A stretch of 64,000 nt of DNA from JAFDZW01 sp964404255. GTDB taxonomy: Bacteria; Bacteroidota; Ignavibacteria; Palsa-1295. The stretch lies in assembly GCA_964404255.1 (NCBI GenBank), contig CAYOJJ010000003.1, forward strand, positions 172,181-236,180, in the 5' to 3' direction. Positions 24,173 through 33,629 of the stretch are shown one piece after another; the first letter of the stretch is position 1, and each line of letters starts with the position of its first letter. The notes under the pieces are model-generated. The model had not been told where the DNA came from. It saw nothing but the letters and a program-made list of their open reading frames with translations, and searched no databases. Position numbers and translations under genes: made by a program.

Positions 24173-27100
24173 TTAACGCCTTCCGATGATCACCTTTTCC
24201 GAAGCCCTGAATTTGCCGGCCTCAAAGACAAGGATATACGAGCCTTCGGCAAGCGGTGAAAGATCAAGATCGAGCCGGTAGCGGCCACCCTTCATAATCT
24301 GTTCTCCATCGAGAACCGTCATCACCTTATTGCCGGTAGAAGAATAGATCACAAGTTTCGGAGCCAGATCGCCGAAGAACTCGAATTCAGATTCTGCTCT
24401 TCCGGTTGTTGGGTTCGGACGCAATGGCATAAAAGCATTTTTCCCGCCTGTAAATTCAAGATAGCTGATGTTGCATCTTGGCAGGACGGATAATGCCGAG
24501 GTATCGCCGCTCGGTATGGGCTTAATAAAGAAGATCGAATCGCTCGTAAGGAAGCCGGGTATAAGCCGCATCGGTGAAACAGTGGAATCCGGCACAGCAA
24601 TAAGGAAGCGCAAACGGGTGATCTCTCCTTTTACAATACTATCGCAATCGAGCTGTTCGACGTTTAGCCCCGGGCCGGTCAGGGTAACCGTCGGTGCGCT
24701 ATAGGTCGAAGATGCCGAAAGATATTCCAACGCATATTTATTATAGGCGATCGAATAGCGAATATCGATCGGCGTCTGCGGCATATCGCGATCCATAAGG
24801 ATCGGTACTTCGATCGTATCGGATATCTGCCCTCTGATCGTATCGACGACGCCGATATTCGGATCGAATGCCATGGTAAAAGGATATGGCGGCGCCCATC
24901 CGTAACTATGCACCCTGCCGGTATCGATCACCGGACACGGGGAATTCGAATAGGCATAGATCGCCGTATCGACAAGCGTATCGGCTCTCGGGCAAAAGCG
25001 GATCGTAAAGACGATAGAATCGCCCGGCTGCAAGGTAAGCGGATAGGACTTATCCGATCCCACAATGGAATGATACAACGGCATCGTCGAAAGTGAATCG
25101 AAGCGAACCGGTACCAAGCCCGGGTTGCGGACCGTAAGCGTGAGGTCTTTACAATCGCGTACTTTTACCGTATCGAAATTCGTCTGCTTTTGAATGGCAA
25201 GCTGAGGATCGTCGATAATAACCACTCCGTGATCGATATTCGCAATGATCTTAAAGAAGACGAGCGAATCGCTATCGAAATCTACATCATCGAGAATGAT
25301 CGGGAATGTCGCCGTGTCTCCCTTTGGAATGAACCGGACGTACGCTATCGTGCCTGCCTTTACCTTTCTTGCATTTTTTAGTATGACCCGCGCTCCATCG
25401 CCAGTATCACTTACACTTGCCTGTCCCGTGTAAGGAGAGCTGACATCGAGCAGTGTTACCTTCGAAGAATCGTAGCCGATCCTGAACAGCATATCGATAA
25501 TATCCTGCGGTATGTCCCTCGTGATCATGATCGGTATCACCAGGGTATCACAGGTGGTGATATGCAGCGTATCAGTATTGATCCTGCCCGTATCAAAGGC
25601 AACCTGCATACCATAGGCAGGAGCAAATCCTTCGCCGGTCACCAGGATCGTTGTGTCATAACCATGACACGGGAAGGTTGTTTCGAGATACAATCTTGCC
25701 TGGTATTGCTTCGGGGCGCGGGGCCTGAAGGTGATATTCAGACAAAGGGTATCTCCGCGAAGCACCGTCCAGGGCAGCGGAGTATTGGAGCACTCATTAT
25801 AGGTGAATACTCTCTCGTCTGGGACAAAGAAGGCATTGATAAAGACGACGCTATCACCGCTCGGATTAGTAAAGGCGCTTGGAATATTAAATTTTATGCG
25901 CACCGGCTGCGCGGAGGTATCGACTCGGGTAGCCGGGAAAGCGGCAGTAGTTTGATTCGGAGTAAAATTCAGTTCTCGGCGTCCGGATAAACTCACGTCA
26001 TAACTTTGCTTCCAGGCCGGGGTGGATGCTTTAATGCGTAGTGTCGCATTCATTACAAGGTTCGCCGCTATTGCGGGGACGTTCGGGCAGAATGTTACGA
26101 CAATCGTATCAGCCGTTTTCGGAGGGATGGTATAAGGCATTACCGAATCCATCGTCAGTTTCGAATACCACTTATAGACCGAGGTGTTGGCATTCGGTAA
26201 TCCATTGGCAAGCAATAAGACCGAATCGATGCTCATCGGAATAAAATTGCTGTTATTCGGGATCACAATTTCGCGCTCGGCGCATTCGCAGGGGCGATGC
26301 AACCCAAAATTGATATAACTTAATGCTACGTCGAGCCGCACGATCACTCCACTGCCGGTTAAAAGGCCGGTAGCGGTTCTGCCGCAGGGAGTATCGAGCG
26401 TTACGGTAACATATTGGTTATAGGAAGATTGGGCTGTCGGCGCGAAGCGGATATAGGCTTTGAGCGAATCACGAGGCCCGAGCCAGACCGGTAATGCCGG
26501 CGAAGTAGAAAGCAAGGTATATCCTGCGGGACAGGCAACCGTCGTTACATGAACCGGCATCGGAGAAATATTTTCTATCGTTACGCTATCGTCTTTTTGC
26601 CAGCCAACTTCCACCGGTCCATAAACCGTCAGTTCGGTTACTGAAAGTTTTGGTGTTACACTGGTGCCCTGCAATAGTATTTCGTAGGTATTGCCTGCGC
26701 CGAGATCGATCGAAATATAGGAGCGATCAGCGCGATCATTAAGCAGGTCGTTCGGGCAATATTTTACGATATAATTGAAGCTTTGTCCCGGAGCGAATGA
26801 ACCGCTCGGAGCATGAGTAACCAGCGTAAATTTTCCACTTGGATCGTTAAGGATATCGCCAGCAATATTGACTGCACTGCCCGTACGATTCTTTACTACA
26901 ATGGTATCGGTACGGCATTCGCAAGCCGTGACATTTTCAATATCTAGATACGAAGGCGAAAACTCCAACTGATCGAACACTCCGGTGCCGCTAACCGGAA
27001 TACTGAGCGTGCCATAACACTGGCGGTCAAAAATTACCAACGTATCGAAATACGTGATCGGCTGGCGGGGACGGAATTGCACGGTTATCGGAACGGTCTG

Positions 27101-29119
27101 CCCGGGAGCAATATTGAAGGTCGTTGGGGAAACGATGGAATAGACGTCGCCGACTTTCAGATAGACCGACATTTGCCGTGGATCTTTCCCCGTACAGGTA
27201 ACCGTCGGTATTTGTTGAGCGGTCTTGCCGATCGTGACATTTCCGAAAGCAACCAATGGCTGGTTGAAATTTACCTCCACCGAAATACCGGTACCCGTGA
27301 GATCGATAGTTCGGACAATTTTACAACCATGGAAATTACAGACGACTTGCATCTGCCCCGTGAACGGGCCGGGTGTAGGTGGACGGAAACGGACGTACTG
27401 CGCCAGATATGCCGTTTTAGGTTTTAATAAGATCGGGAAATTAAACCGGGCTCCATAAAAGGCCGGGTTGGTAAAAATGATCGTATCGATATAGATATTT
27501 TCACCGATCAAATTGCGGTATTGGTAATCCTGCGTGTTACTGATCTGACCGGGACAGACCGCTTCAAAAGCCATTGAGGTTATCTGGGCTTTTGCACTTG
27601 GGGTCAGCAATACCAGCACGTCCTGTGTTCTGCCCTGAATAGGAATAAAACCACTGCCGGGACATTTATCGTCGCTGATAATTCTTAAGGTATCGAGTTC
27701 GGTTCTTGAAGTATCGTCGGCATCGAGACGGACGATGATCTTCCAACATTCACCAGGCTGCAAGGTGATCGGAAGATTCGGAAAGCCGCCATCCGGTCTC
27801 CAGCTATATTTCGGATTTTTAAGCTGAGCATTACTGATCGTCAGTGGCCGGTTACTTTGATTACAGATCCTTACCGTATCTTCATCATAGGTCCGTTCGG
27901 TGCACCCGACATACAACGTATCCATTTGGATCGTTGCTTTGGAATAACTGAGTTCCGTCGAACGATTAACGACGAGCGGTATCTGTACATAGTCACCGCA
28001 GCGATTCTGATTGACGATATACAAATTCGTCCAAAGCTGACCGGTAAGGTTTCCACTGAAATGAACCGCAAAGGACTGCGATACATTCTGCTGCAAGCTA
28101 AAGCTTGATTTGCTCAGCGTGAATAGGCTGGCATATCCATAATAGACGAACGCCGAAACCGAATTGCCGCAATAGGAAGTATCGGTAAGCGTGAAAGTAA
28201 AATCGGAATCGTTCTGGCAAATGAGTGTAGCATTGAGGCTATTCGGAGAAATAGAGAACGTCGCCGGTACTTTTCTATCCGAAGGATAGAGGCGGGCATT
28301 ACTGCGAAGCCTGCCAATATGATCGTGCCCCGAAGCATCGCAGAGATCGAGGATATAGCTCGAATCGTTACAGCGATAGTATAATTCAAGGCCCGGCTCA
28401 TTACCTTCGAGCGAAAGCAATCGTTGGCAGCGGATCTGCTGTTCGGTTAATGCTTTGTTCCAAAGCCGTATCTCATCGATCTGGCCTTTAAAACTTCTGT
28501 AGTTTACGCTATCGTCGTAGAGCGCATTGCAACTGGCAAATTGCAGCGGCAGCTTATCGCTCTCCTGATGCTTGAGCTTCGAGATCGGGTACTGCGCATT
28601 GCGGCTTTGCCCCACAAGCGCGCCATCGACATAGATACTGGCCGTCTGCGTAGTACCATCGAATGTAAAAGCAAGATGTACCCATCCACGAGTATAAAGA
28701 TCGGCAATAGTGGCCGAGGCAAGCGTATTATCTGCCGAACCGAGAAAGGAATTGTCGGGGCTGAGTTCGAAATAAATTTTATTGTCAATGATATAGGCAA
28801 CCCACACATCGTTATTATCGCGGTTCGGCCCCCAAATGCCGCCGAGATACACCCGCTTACCTGCCTGCTGCTGAGGTTTATACCAGGCTTCGAACGTCAG
28901 TGCCGCATCGATGTTACGAATACGGTAGGAGGTATCGACGTCAACGTATTGCGCTCCTTTACCGGCCGTCGCCGTTATAGTGATCGCATTACCAACGCAG
29001 CTTTTTACCGTATCGCAGGATTGCGCACGAAGATCTTCTGCCTGATATAAAAGCACACCAAGCAGCGCCATAATAGCAGGTATTATGGTCCAATGGGGAA
29101 AACGTCTGTTGCTATTCAA
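24173..29119 (-). CDS. Giant T9SS surface protein with LamG and anchor-D modules
   Basis: 1648 residues. An N-terminal signal anchor (about 11-33) precedes a LamG/concanavalin-like domain at about 55-250 (LTFEAWYKPQQQAGKRVYLGG ... RGWVHLAFTFDGTTQTASIYV). A chain of roughly 100-residue Ig-like choice-of-anchor-D/ASPM-type modules follows (FGNVTIGKTAQQIP, LDIENVTACECRTDTIVVKN, INFGLHRPCECAEREIVIPN), and two cohesin-like segments (MQVAFDTGRINTDTLHI; MAFDPNIGVVDTIRG). The C-terminus is a T9SS sorting domain (LRPNPTTGRAESEFEFFGD ... LAEGSYILVFEAGKFRASEK). It should be secreted and surface-attached; binding to glycans or cells is likely but the ligand is unknown. It lies 7 bp before the GH31 gene. 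Confidence 0.85.
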   Translation of the reverse strand: MNSNRRFPHWTIIPAIMALLGVLLYQAEDLRAQSCDTVKSCVGNAITITATAGKGAQYVDVDTSYRIRNIDAALTFEAWYKPQQQAGKRVYLGGIWGPNRDNNDVWVAYIIDNKIYFELSPDNSFLGSADNTLASATIADLYTRGWVHLAFTFDGTTQTASIYVDGALVGQSRNAQYPISKLKHQESDKLPLQFASCNALYDDSVNYRSFKGQIDEIRLWNKALTEQQIRCQRLLSLEGNEPGLELYYRCNDSSYILDLCDASGHDHIGRLRSNARLYPSDRKVPATFSISPNSLNATLICQNDSDFTFTLTDTSYCGNSVSAFVYYGYASLFTLSKSSFSLQQNVSQSFAVHFSGNLTGQLWTNLYIVNQNRCGDYVQIPLVVNRSTELSYSKATIQMDTLYVGCTERTYDEDTVRICNQSNRPLTISNAQLKNPKYSWRPDGGFPNLPITLQPGECWKIIVRLDADDTSRTELDTLRIISDDKCPGSGFIPIQGRTQDVLVLLTPSAKAQITSMAFEAVCPGQISNTQDYQYRNLIGENIYIDTIIFTNPAFYGARFNFPILLKPKTAYLAQYVRFRPPTPGPFTGQMQVVCNFHGCKIVRTIDLTGTGISVEVNFNQPLVAFGNVTIGKTAQQIPTVTCTGKDPRQMSVYLKVGDVYSIVSPTTFNIAPGQTVPITVQFRPRQPITYFDTLVIFDRQCYGTLSIPVSGTGVFDQLEFSPSYLDIENVTACECRTDTIVVKNRTGSAVNIAGDILNDPSGKFTLVTHAPSGSFAPGQSFNYIVKYCPNDLLNDRADRSYISIDLGAGNTYEILLQGTSVTPKLSVTELTVYGPVEVGWQKDDSVTIENISPMPVHVTTVACPAGYTLLSTSPALPVWLGPRDSLKAYIRFAPTAQSSYNQYVTVTLDTPCGRTATGLLTGSGVIVRLDVALSYINFGLHRPCECAEREIVIPNNSNFIPMSIDSVLLLANGLPNANTSVYKWYSKLTMDSVMPYTIPPKTADTIVVTFCPNVPAIAANLVMNATLRIKASTPAWKQSYDVSLSGRRELNFTPNQTTAAFPATRVDTSAQPVRIKFNIPSAFTNPSGDSVVFINAFFVPDERVFTYNECSNTPLPWTVLRGDTLCLNITFRPRAPKQYQARLYLETTFPCHGYDTTILVTGEGFAPAYGMQVAFDTGRINTDTLHITTCDTLVIPIMITRDIPQDIIDMLFRIGYDSSKVTLLDVSSPYTGQASVSDTGDGARVILKNARKVKAGTIAYVRFIPKGDTATFPIILDDVDFDSDSLVFFKIIANIDHGVVIIDDPQLAIQKQTNFDTVKVRDCKDLTLTVRNPGLVPVRFDSLSTMPLYHSIVGSDKSYPLTLQPGDSIVFTIRFCPRADTLVDTAIYAYSNSPCPVIDTGRVHSYGWAPPYPFTMAFDPNIGVVDTIRGQISDTIEVPILMDRDMPQTPIDIRYSIAYNKYALEYLSASSTYSAPTVTLTGPGLNVEQLDCDSIVKGEITRLRFLIAVPDSTVSPMRLIPGFLTSDSIFFIKPIPSGDTSALSVLPRCNISYLEFTGGKNAFMPLRPNPTTGRAESEFEFFGDLAPKLVIYSSTGNKVMTVLDGEQIMKGGRYRLDLDLSPLAEGSYILVFEAGKFRASEKVIIGRR

Positions 29120-29211
29120 TGTTCGTCGTACTCAACACCCAACTCACATCGCCGGATCGTCAGGCCGGTGATGCACTATACTATTACTATTATTTTTATC
29201 CTTACACTATA

Positions 29212-30834
29212 TTACCGTCCGCCTTCGATCATCCGGGTGGCGGTACCGAAATCACTTCTGGCGATAACAAGATAGGAGCCGCGCTCGAGATCGAGCGATA
29301 GCGGAATATACTGGGTACCGGCCGCAAGTATGCCCGAAAATCCTTCGGCAACCTTACGTCCGGCAATATCCGTAACTTCGATCGAAACTGTCCCGGCTTT
29401 TGGAAGCTCGAGTACAACGGTCGTCGAACTGGTAAACGGATTCGGGTAATTAGAAGAGATAGAAAAAACGGGCTCGTTCATCGAAGGCTGGCTCACGCCA
29501 CTTGTCTGTGCCCTGATGGTGCCGGCGGGTGATAGGAAATCAACATCGCCCTGATCGCTGCGCCCTCCCTTAAGATTCAACCGCGCATCATCGAGCGTCA
29601 TCCCAAACCAGGCAGTAAGCACATCGAGATACACCGTTCGGAAGTCGCGCGAATACCCAAGGTTTTTATTTTCGTCAAAATTACTGAGGTCGAACGGTGC
29701 TCCATAAATGCCGGAATTCACCTGCGTACCGAATACGAACTGTACGCTGGCCGCGCCGTGATCGGTACCGAAGCTACCATTCTCTTCCGGTCGGCGGCCG
29801 AATTCACTGATCGTCAGGCCAACGATGCGATCGGCAAGGTTCAGCCGAATCATATCGTTCATAAACTGAGCGATGCCATCGGCAAGCGAAGAAAGCAAGG
29901 TGGCATGCTCACCGATAGAACCATCTCCCTGCAATGTCTGCGATACGTGCGTATCGAACCCGCCCATCGAAACGACATAGACTTTTGTCTGCAAACCTCC
30001 GGCAATAAGCGCGGCACAATTTGCCATTTGGGTAGCAAAAGCATCGCCCGATCTGTATTTACCTTTTAAGAGTGCTTTTCCGGTCGCATAGCTATCTTTT
30101 ACGCGCTGGGCATATTTATCTGAACGGGCTGCTATATCGGCAACGAACTGATATTCGTCGAAGTATGCCGTATTCGCACTTTGATCGTCGAGCGCATCGG
30201 AAGCGGAAACCACGCCCTGCTGTTTGCTCGGATCGCTGACTTCAATACCCATACGGCCGACCTTGCTTTCGAGCGCCAGCGAGAAACCGCCAAACTGGAT
30301 CGCCAGCGGATCGCTCGGCAGATCGGTCGGGAAATTCGGATATTTTTGCTGTAAGTAGCGTCCTACCCAGCCGGTATCGAGCCGGTCGTTCGGGTTAGAA
30401 TCATTAATACCGGAAAGCCAAATATCGGTAGAGCGGAAGTGGCTTAAGTTCGGATTCGGATAGCCGACGTTTCGTACTACTGCAAGATTTCCCTGCTGCA
30501 GCATTGTCGTTAAACCGCCTTTATCTCCGGCGGCGAGCGAAGGATGGAAATAGACGCCGGGAATGCTGGAATTGGTCCAGCATTTTGCTTTCGGCACGGC
30601 AATGTTCGGACGCAGGACAAGGTACTGCGGATCATCGGCCGGCGGCAGCATATTAATGCCATCGTTACCACCGAAGAGCTGGCAGATGATCAGTATCTTA
30701 TCGTCATCCTGCGCTGTCGGTAATTGCGCGAGAAACTTGAGCGGATTTTTGGCCTGCACGCGAATGCCATCGAGAACGAGCGGTGCAGCAGCACCGGCGG
30801 CCAGAGCGGATCTTAAAAATGTACGACGCTTCAT
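29212..30834 (-). CDS. DUF1501 family exported protein with T9SS tail
   Basis: 540 residues. The start MKRRTFLRSALAAGAAAPLV is a Tat-like signal. The central domain matches DUF1501 proteins (sulfatase-fold-like): ILIICQLFGGNDGINMLPP, VVRNVGYPNPNLSHFRSTDIW, GGFDTHVSQ and LTISEFGRRPEENGSFGTDHG. The last 80 residues are a T9SS sorting domain (SNYPNPFTSSTTVVLELPKAG, IEVTDIAGRKV). DUF1501 genes are nearly always paired with DUF1800 genes, as here (35-bp gap). The biochemical role is unknown; the fold suggests hydrolysis of sulfate or phosphate esters. Confidence 0.85.
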   Translation of the reverse strand: MKRRTFLRSALAAGAAAPLVLDGIRVQAKNPLKFLAQLPTAQDDDKILIICQLFGGNDGINMLPPADDPQYLVLRPNIAVPKAKCWTNSSIPGVYFHPSLAAGDKGGLTTMLQQGNLAVVRNVGYPNPNLSHFRSTDIWLSGINDSNPNDRLDTGWVGRYLQQKYPNFPTDLPSDPLAIQFGGFSLALESKVGRMGIEVSDPSKQQGVVSASDALDDQSANTAYFDEYQFVADIAARSDKYAQRVKDSYATGKALLKGKYRSGDAFATQMANCAALIAGGLQTKVYVVSMGGFDTHVSQTLQGDGSIGEHATLLSSLADGIAQFMNDMIRLNLADRIVGLTISEFGRRPEENGSFGTDHGAASVQFVFGTQVNSGIYGAPFDLSNFDENKNLGYSRDFRTVYLDVLTAWFGMTLDDARLNLKGGRSDQGDVDFLSPAGTIRAQTSGVSQPSMNEPVFSISSNYPNPFTSSTTVVLELPKAGTVSIEVTDIAGRKVAEGFSGILAAGTQYIPLSLDLERGSYLVIARSDFGTATRMIEGGR

Positions 30835-30869
30835 AGGTACGGTTCGATAAATGAGTGGGGACTAACGGA

Positions 30870-32444
30870 CTAACATAACTGAAAGTCCGGCAGGGTCGTG
30901 ATAGTCGTCAGCACGTCGCGCATATTTCTTGCGGCGGTCGAAGGGCTGCTCGATAAGATCGTGGGCCATTCGTAATCCTTACTCGCTCCGTCTCCGCCGA
31001 CAAGGCGGCTGACAAAATCATCATGACGCGCCTGTGATAGCGGCCGTGGCAGCATCATTGCCGCTACTGCTTCGATGAGTTTATTGGCGTCGTCGTTATT
31101 CGGGAATTGGGAAATAAAGGTAAGCGTCTGCTGGTCGGTGAGCGCTGAAATAGCAGCAGCCGAAACGGCGGCGCGAACCGGGAACGTGTTCGTCGTTATC
31201 CAATCGTGCCATCCCGTCCAGCCGCTAACGTTCGGCGGTTGGAAGATCGATTGCAGCATGTTCGTCATATTGCCGGCCATTGTTGTACTATATCCCAACT
31301 GGCGCGCGAGGCCGATAACAAATTCTGCCGGTGTTTTTATTTGGGCGCCGATATTCGCATTATCGAAAAAGTGAGCGCTCTTCAGTAATTCTGCTATTAC
31401 AGGCTTGATCTCAAAATTATTCTTTTTGAACGTCTCCGCCATTGCCTGAATAATAGCGGTATCGGTACCACCGGGATTACTATAGACAAAGAAGCGATAG
31501 ATCTTCGTACAGATAAACGTGGCAACCGCATCGCTACGTTGTTCGAAGATAGTATCGATTAGTTTTTTGATCTCGCCTTTCTTTACTAAGTCTTCCGTGT
31601 TCTCGGCATCCGGAACGGCCGAGAAGGTCTCGCCGAGATATTGCTTAGCTCCCTGATCGTGATCTTTGGGAGTAAAATAGGAAACGAATAATCCGTTAGG
31701 AGCCGGCTTATCGTTGTATCTGGCAATATGCCAGCCGGTCAAGATCCTTGCGGCTTCGCGGACATCGCCTTCTGAATATTGCCCGAGTCCCATTGTAAAA
31801 AGCTCCATCAATTCGCGGGCATAGTTCTCATTAGGATGGACTTTATTATTGAGATCACCACCCAAAAAGACAAGCATCGCCCCATTGAGGGTGATATCAT
31901 AGACCAGGTCGTGAAAACTTCCAAGTCCTAATTGGCGGAACACATTATTCTGGATATAGAGCAGCGGCGCCTGGACGTAATCGGTATTATCGAGATTGAA
32001 CTGCGTGGTAAAATGGCCGCTCCAGAAGAACGCCATTTTTTCAACGATCGATAACGGCGATTGAACCAGTACATTCGCCCACCACGTCTGCAGGGTACCC
32101 CAATCTGAGGTCCAGGTACTGCGAAGCTGTGCCTGCAAGACGGTATCGAGACCATCAAGACTCTCCGTATCGTGATTTGCTACGGTTGGCGGTGTTGGTG
32201 TGCTCGGAGTATCGAGTAGCAGATCGACAGCCTCCGAGGGTGACTTTGCCAGTATCGCAGCCAGATCGGGCCACGTCGGCATCATCATTGTACGCCTCAA
32301 TAAATGCCCGGCACGCACAGCATCCCAAGGCCCAGAATACGGTTCAAGGCCGGTGGGTAATGATCGTTCTTGCGGGGTAAAAGAATTGCCTGTTCGCGAT
32401 CCGGATGCAAACCGTCCGGAAAGAAACGCACGTCTATCCATCAT
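30870..32444 (-). CDS. DUF1800 family protein
   Basis: 524 residues. The start MMDRRAFLSGRFASGSR resembles a Tat signal, but the hydrophobic core is weak. Family landmarks are HLLRRTMMMPTWPDLA, FFWSGHFTTQFNLDN, NENYARELMELFTMGLGQYSEGDV...ARILTGWHI and KTPAEFVIGLARQLG. The protein is helical and its function is unknown. It is the first gene of the leftward envelope operon and partner of DUF1501; some family members are linked to export of cell-surface polymers. Upstream lies a 205-bp AT-rich divergent spacer shared with msrC, which contains a nine-T run. Confidence 0.85.
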   Translation of the reverse strand: MMDRRAFLSGRFASGSRTGNSFTPQERSLPTGLEPYSGPWDAVRAGHLLRRTMMMPTWPDLAAILAKSPSEAVDLLLDTPSTPTPPTVANHDTESLDGLDTVLQAQLRSTWTSDWGTLQTWWANVLVQSPLSIVEKMAFFWSGHFTTQFNLDNTDYVQAPLLYIQNNVFRQLGLGSFHDLVYDITLNGAMLVFLGGDLNNKVHPNENYARELMELFTMGLGQYSEGDVREAARILTGWHIARYNDKPAPNGLFVSYFTPKDHDQGAKQYLGETFSAVPDAENTEDLVKKGEIKKLIDTIFEQRSDAVATFICTKIYRFFVYSNPGGTDTAIIQAMAETFKKNNFEIKPVIAELLKSAHFFDNANIGAQIKTPAEFVIGLARQLGYSTTMAGNMTNMLQSIFQPPNVSGWTGWHDWITTNTFPVRAAVSAAAISALTDQQTLTFISQFPNNDDANKLIEAVAAMMLPRPLSQARHDDFVSRLVGGDGASKDYEWPTILSSSPSTAARNMRDVLTTITTLPDFQLC

Positions 32445-32649
32445 CGCCTCCTCTGGAAGAATACGTTACACTACTGCAACGCACACATAAAACCCCCAAA
32501 CTGAGTGAAAGTTACAATTCTGCATTACCAGAAATCGGTTCAGGGGAGAATAACAACACTGCAACACCCCTAACGTACAATTTTTTTTTGCAATAGATTC
32601 TGTTATTGTATTCTTTTTTAATGGTAAAATAATATTTTACTGTAGAGTT

Positions 32650-33174
32650 ATGTTATCATCGACCATGACTTGGACATCATCCGACTATTCGCATCTTCAG
32701 GGCGAAGCCTTGTGGGCGGCGCTTGCTACCGATTTGCGGCACCTGCTCTCTACCGAAGATCACCCCATTACTACTCTTGCCAATGCGGCAGCCTTTGTCT
32801 ATCATTCGCTCGAGCAATTGAATTGGGCTGGCTTTTATCTTTATGACGGGAAGCAATTATTTCTCGGTCCGTTTGCCGGTAAACCGGCCTGTACGACTAT
32901 TGCTATCGGGAAGGGTGTCTGTGGAACAGCGGCGGAGCGAAAGGAAACGGTCGTCGTGGAAGACGTCGATCTTTTCCCCGGTCATATCGTCTGTGACGGC
33001 GATTCGCGCTCGGAGATCGTAGTACCGCTTATTGCAAGTAATGGCACACTACTTGGAGTCCTTGATATCGATAGCCCTATCGTAGGAAGATTCCAGCCGC
33101 AGGATAAGATCGGCATCGAGCAACTGGCCGCTATAATAATAGATATTCTAAGCGAGGCGACTCTCGAACTATAA
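32650..33174 (+). CDS. msrC: Free methionine-(R)-sulfoxide reductase (GAF type)
   Basis: 174 residues with a single GAF domain. The three cysteines of the fRMsr family are present: Cys81 (GKPACTTIA), Cys91 (GKGVCGTAA) and Cys115 (FPGHIVCDGDSRSEIVVPL). It reduces free Met-R-sulfoxide in the cytoplasm using thioredoxin, repairing oxidised methionine. It is about 15 residues longer at the N-terminus than typical homologues, so the ATG at 32668 is an alternative start. It stands alone, divergent from the DUF1800 gene. Confidence 0.92.
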   Translation: MLSSTMTWTSSDYSHLQGEALWAALATDLRHLLSTEDHPITTLANAAAFVYHSLEQLNWAGFYLYDGKQLFLGPFAGKPACTTIAIGKGVCGTAAERKETVVVEDVDLFPGHIVCDGDSRSEIVVPLIASNGTLLGVLDIDSPIVGRFQPQDKIGIEQLAAIIIDILSEATLEL

Positions 33175-33189
33175 GCTTTAAAAAAAGGA

Positions 33190-33228
33190 GAGGGAGCGAC
33201 ATGCATCATCGATGCATTCCGCTCCCTC
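33190..33228 (-). terminator. Terminator of the small gene at 33257-33451
   Basis: GAGGGAGCG pairs with CGCTCCCTC, and inside it ATGCATC with GATGCAT. On the minus strand the hairpin is followed by a run of seven T (A-run at about 33181-33187). Confidence 0.75.
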
Positions 33229-33256
33229 GGGTTCCACCTTGGTGAGAAAGCTCCTT

Positions 33257-33451
33257 TTAGGCTGCGTCCGCGTGTGCCCGGCCTTCGAAGGTAATTGCTT
33301 CTGCTTCGTCGAGGTAATCATCGGCGAGGCGCTTAAGCAATTGGAGTTCGTTAAGGGTCAGAGCGACATAGATCGGCTCGCTGTCGGTCTGGACTCTGGC
33401 GTCGTGCAGTTTGCGGCTAAGCGCTAATAAACGGTCAAGTGTTGCGATCAT
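33257..33451 (-). CDS. Small helical protein, unknown
   Basis: 64 residues from the ATG at 33451 (MIATLDRLLALSRKL). The frame stays open further upstream, but that part reads as low-complexity AT-rich DNA and is unlikely to be translated. It is all-helical with an acidic end (DDYLDEAEAITFEGR) and has no membrane segment. No family is recognised. Two similar GTGCTCC inverted repeats lie upstream, and a strong terminator lies downstream, which supports an independent transcript. Confidence 0.5.
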   Translation of the reverse strand: MIATLDRLLALSRKLHDARVQTDSEPIYVALTLNELQLLKRLADDYLDEAEAITFEGRAHADAA

Positions 33452-33514
33452 GGTTGTTGGTGTATGAGGGGGTTTATACACTTCTGGTTTCTGCTCCGTG
33501 ATCCCTGAACTATC

Positions 33515-33535
33515 GTGCTCCGAAATTGGGAGCAC
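33515..33535. promoter_or_regulatory. Inverted repeat GTGCTCC-N7-GGAGCAC
   Basis: Located 64 bp before the start of the small gene. The same TATCGTGCTCC sequence recurs exactly 120 bp further on. It is probably a protein-binding site. Confidence 0.5.
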
Positions 33536-33629
33536 GGAACATTGCACTACAAATATGCAACATTTATTCTTAAAATGCAAGCTTTTTTTGAAAAAATATG
33601 CAAAAAAGTTCAAAAATGTTGAAAATACC

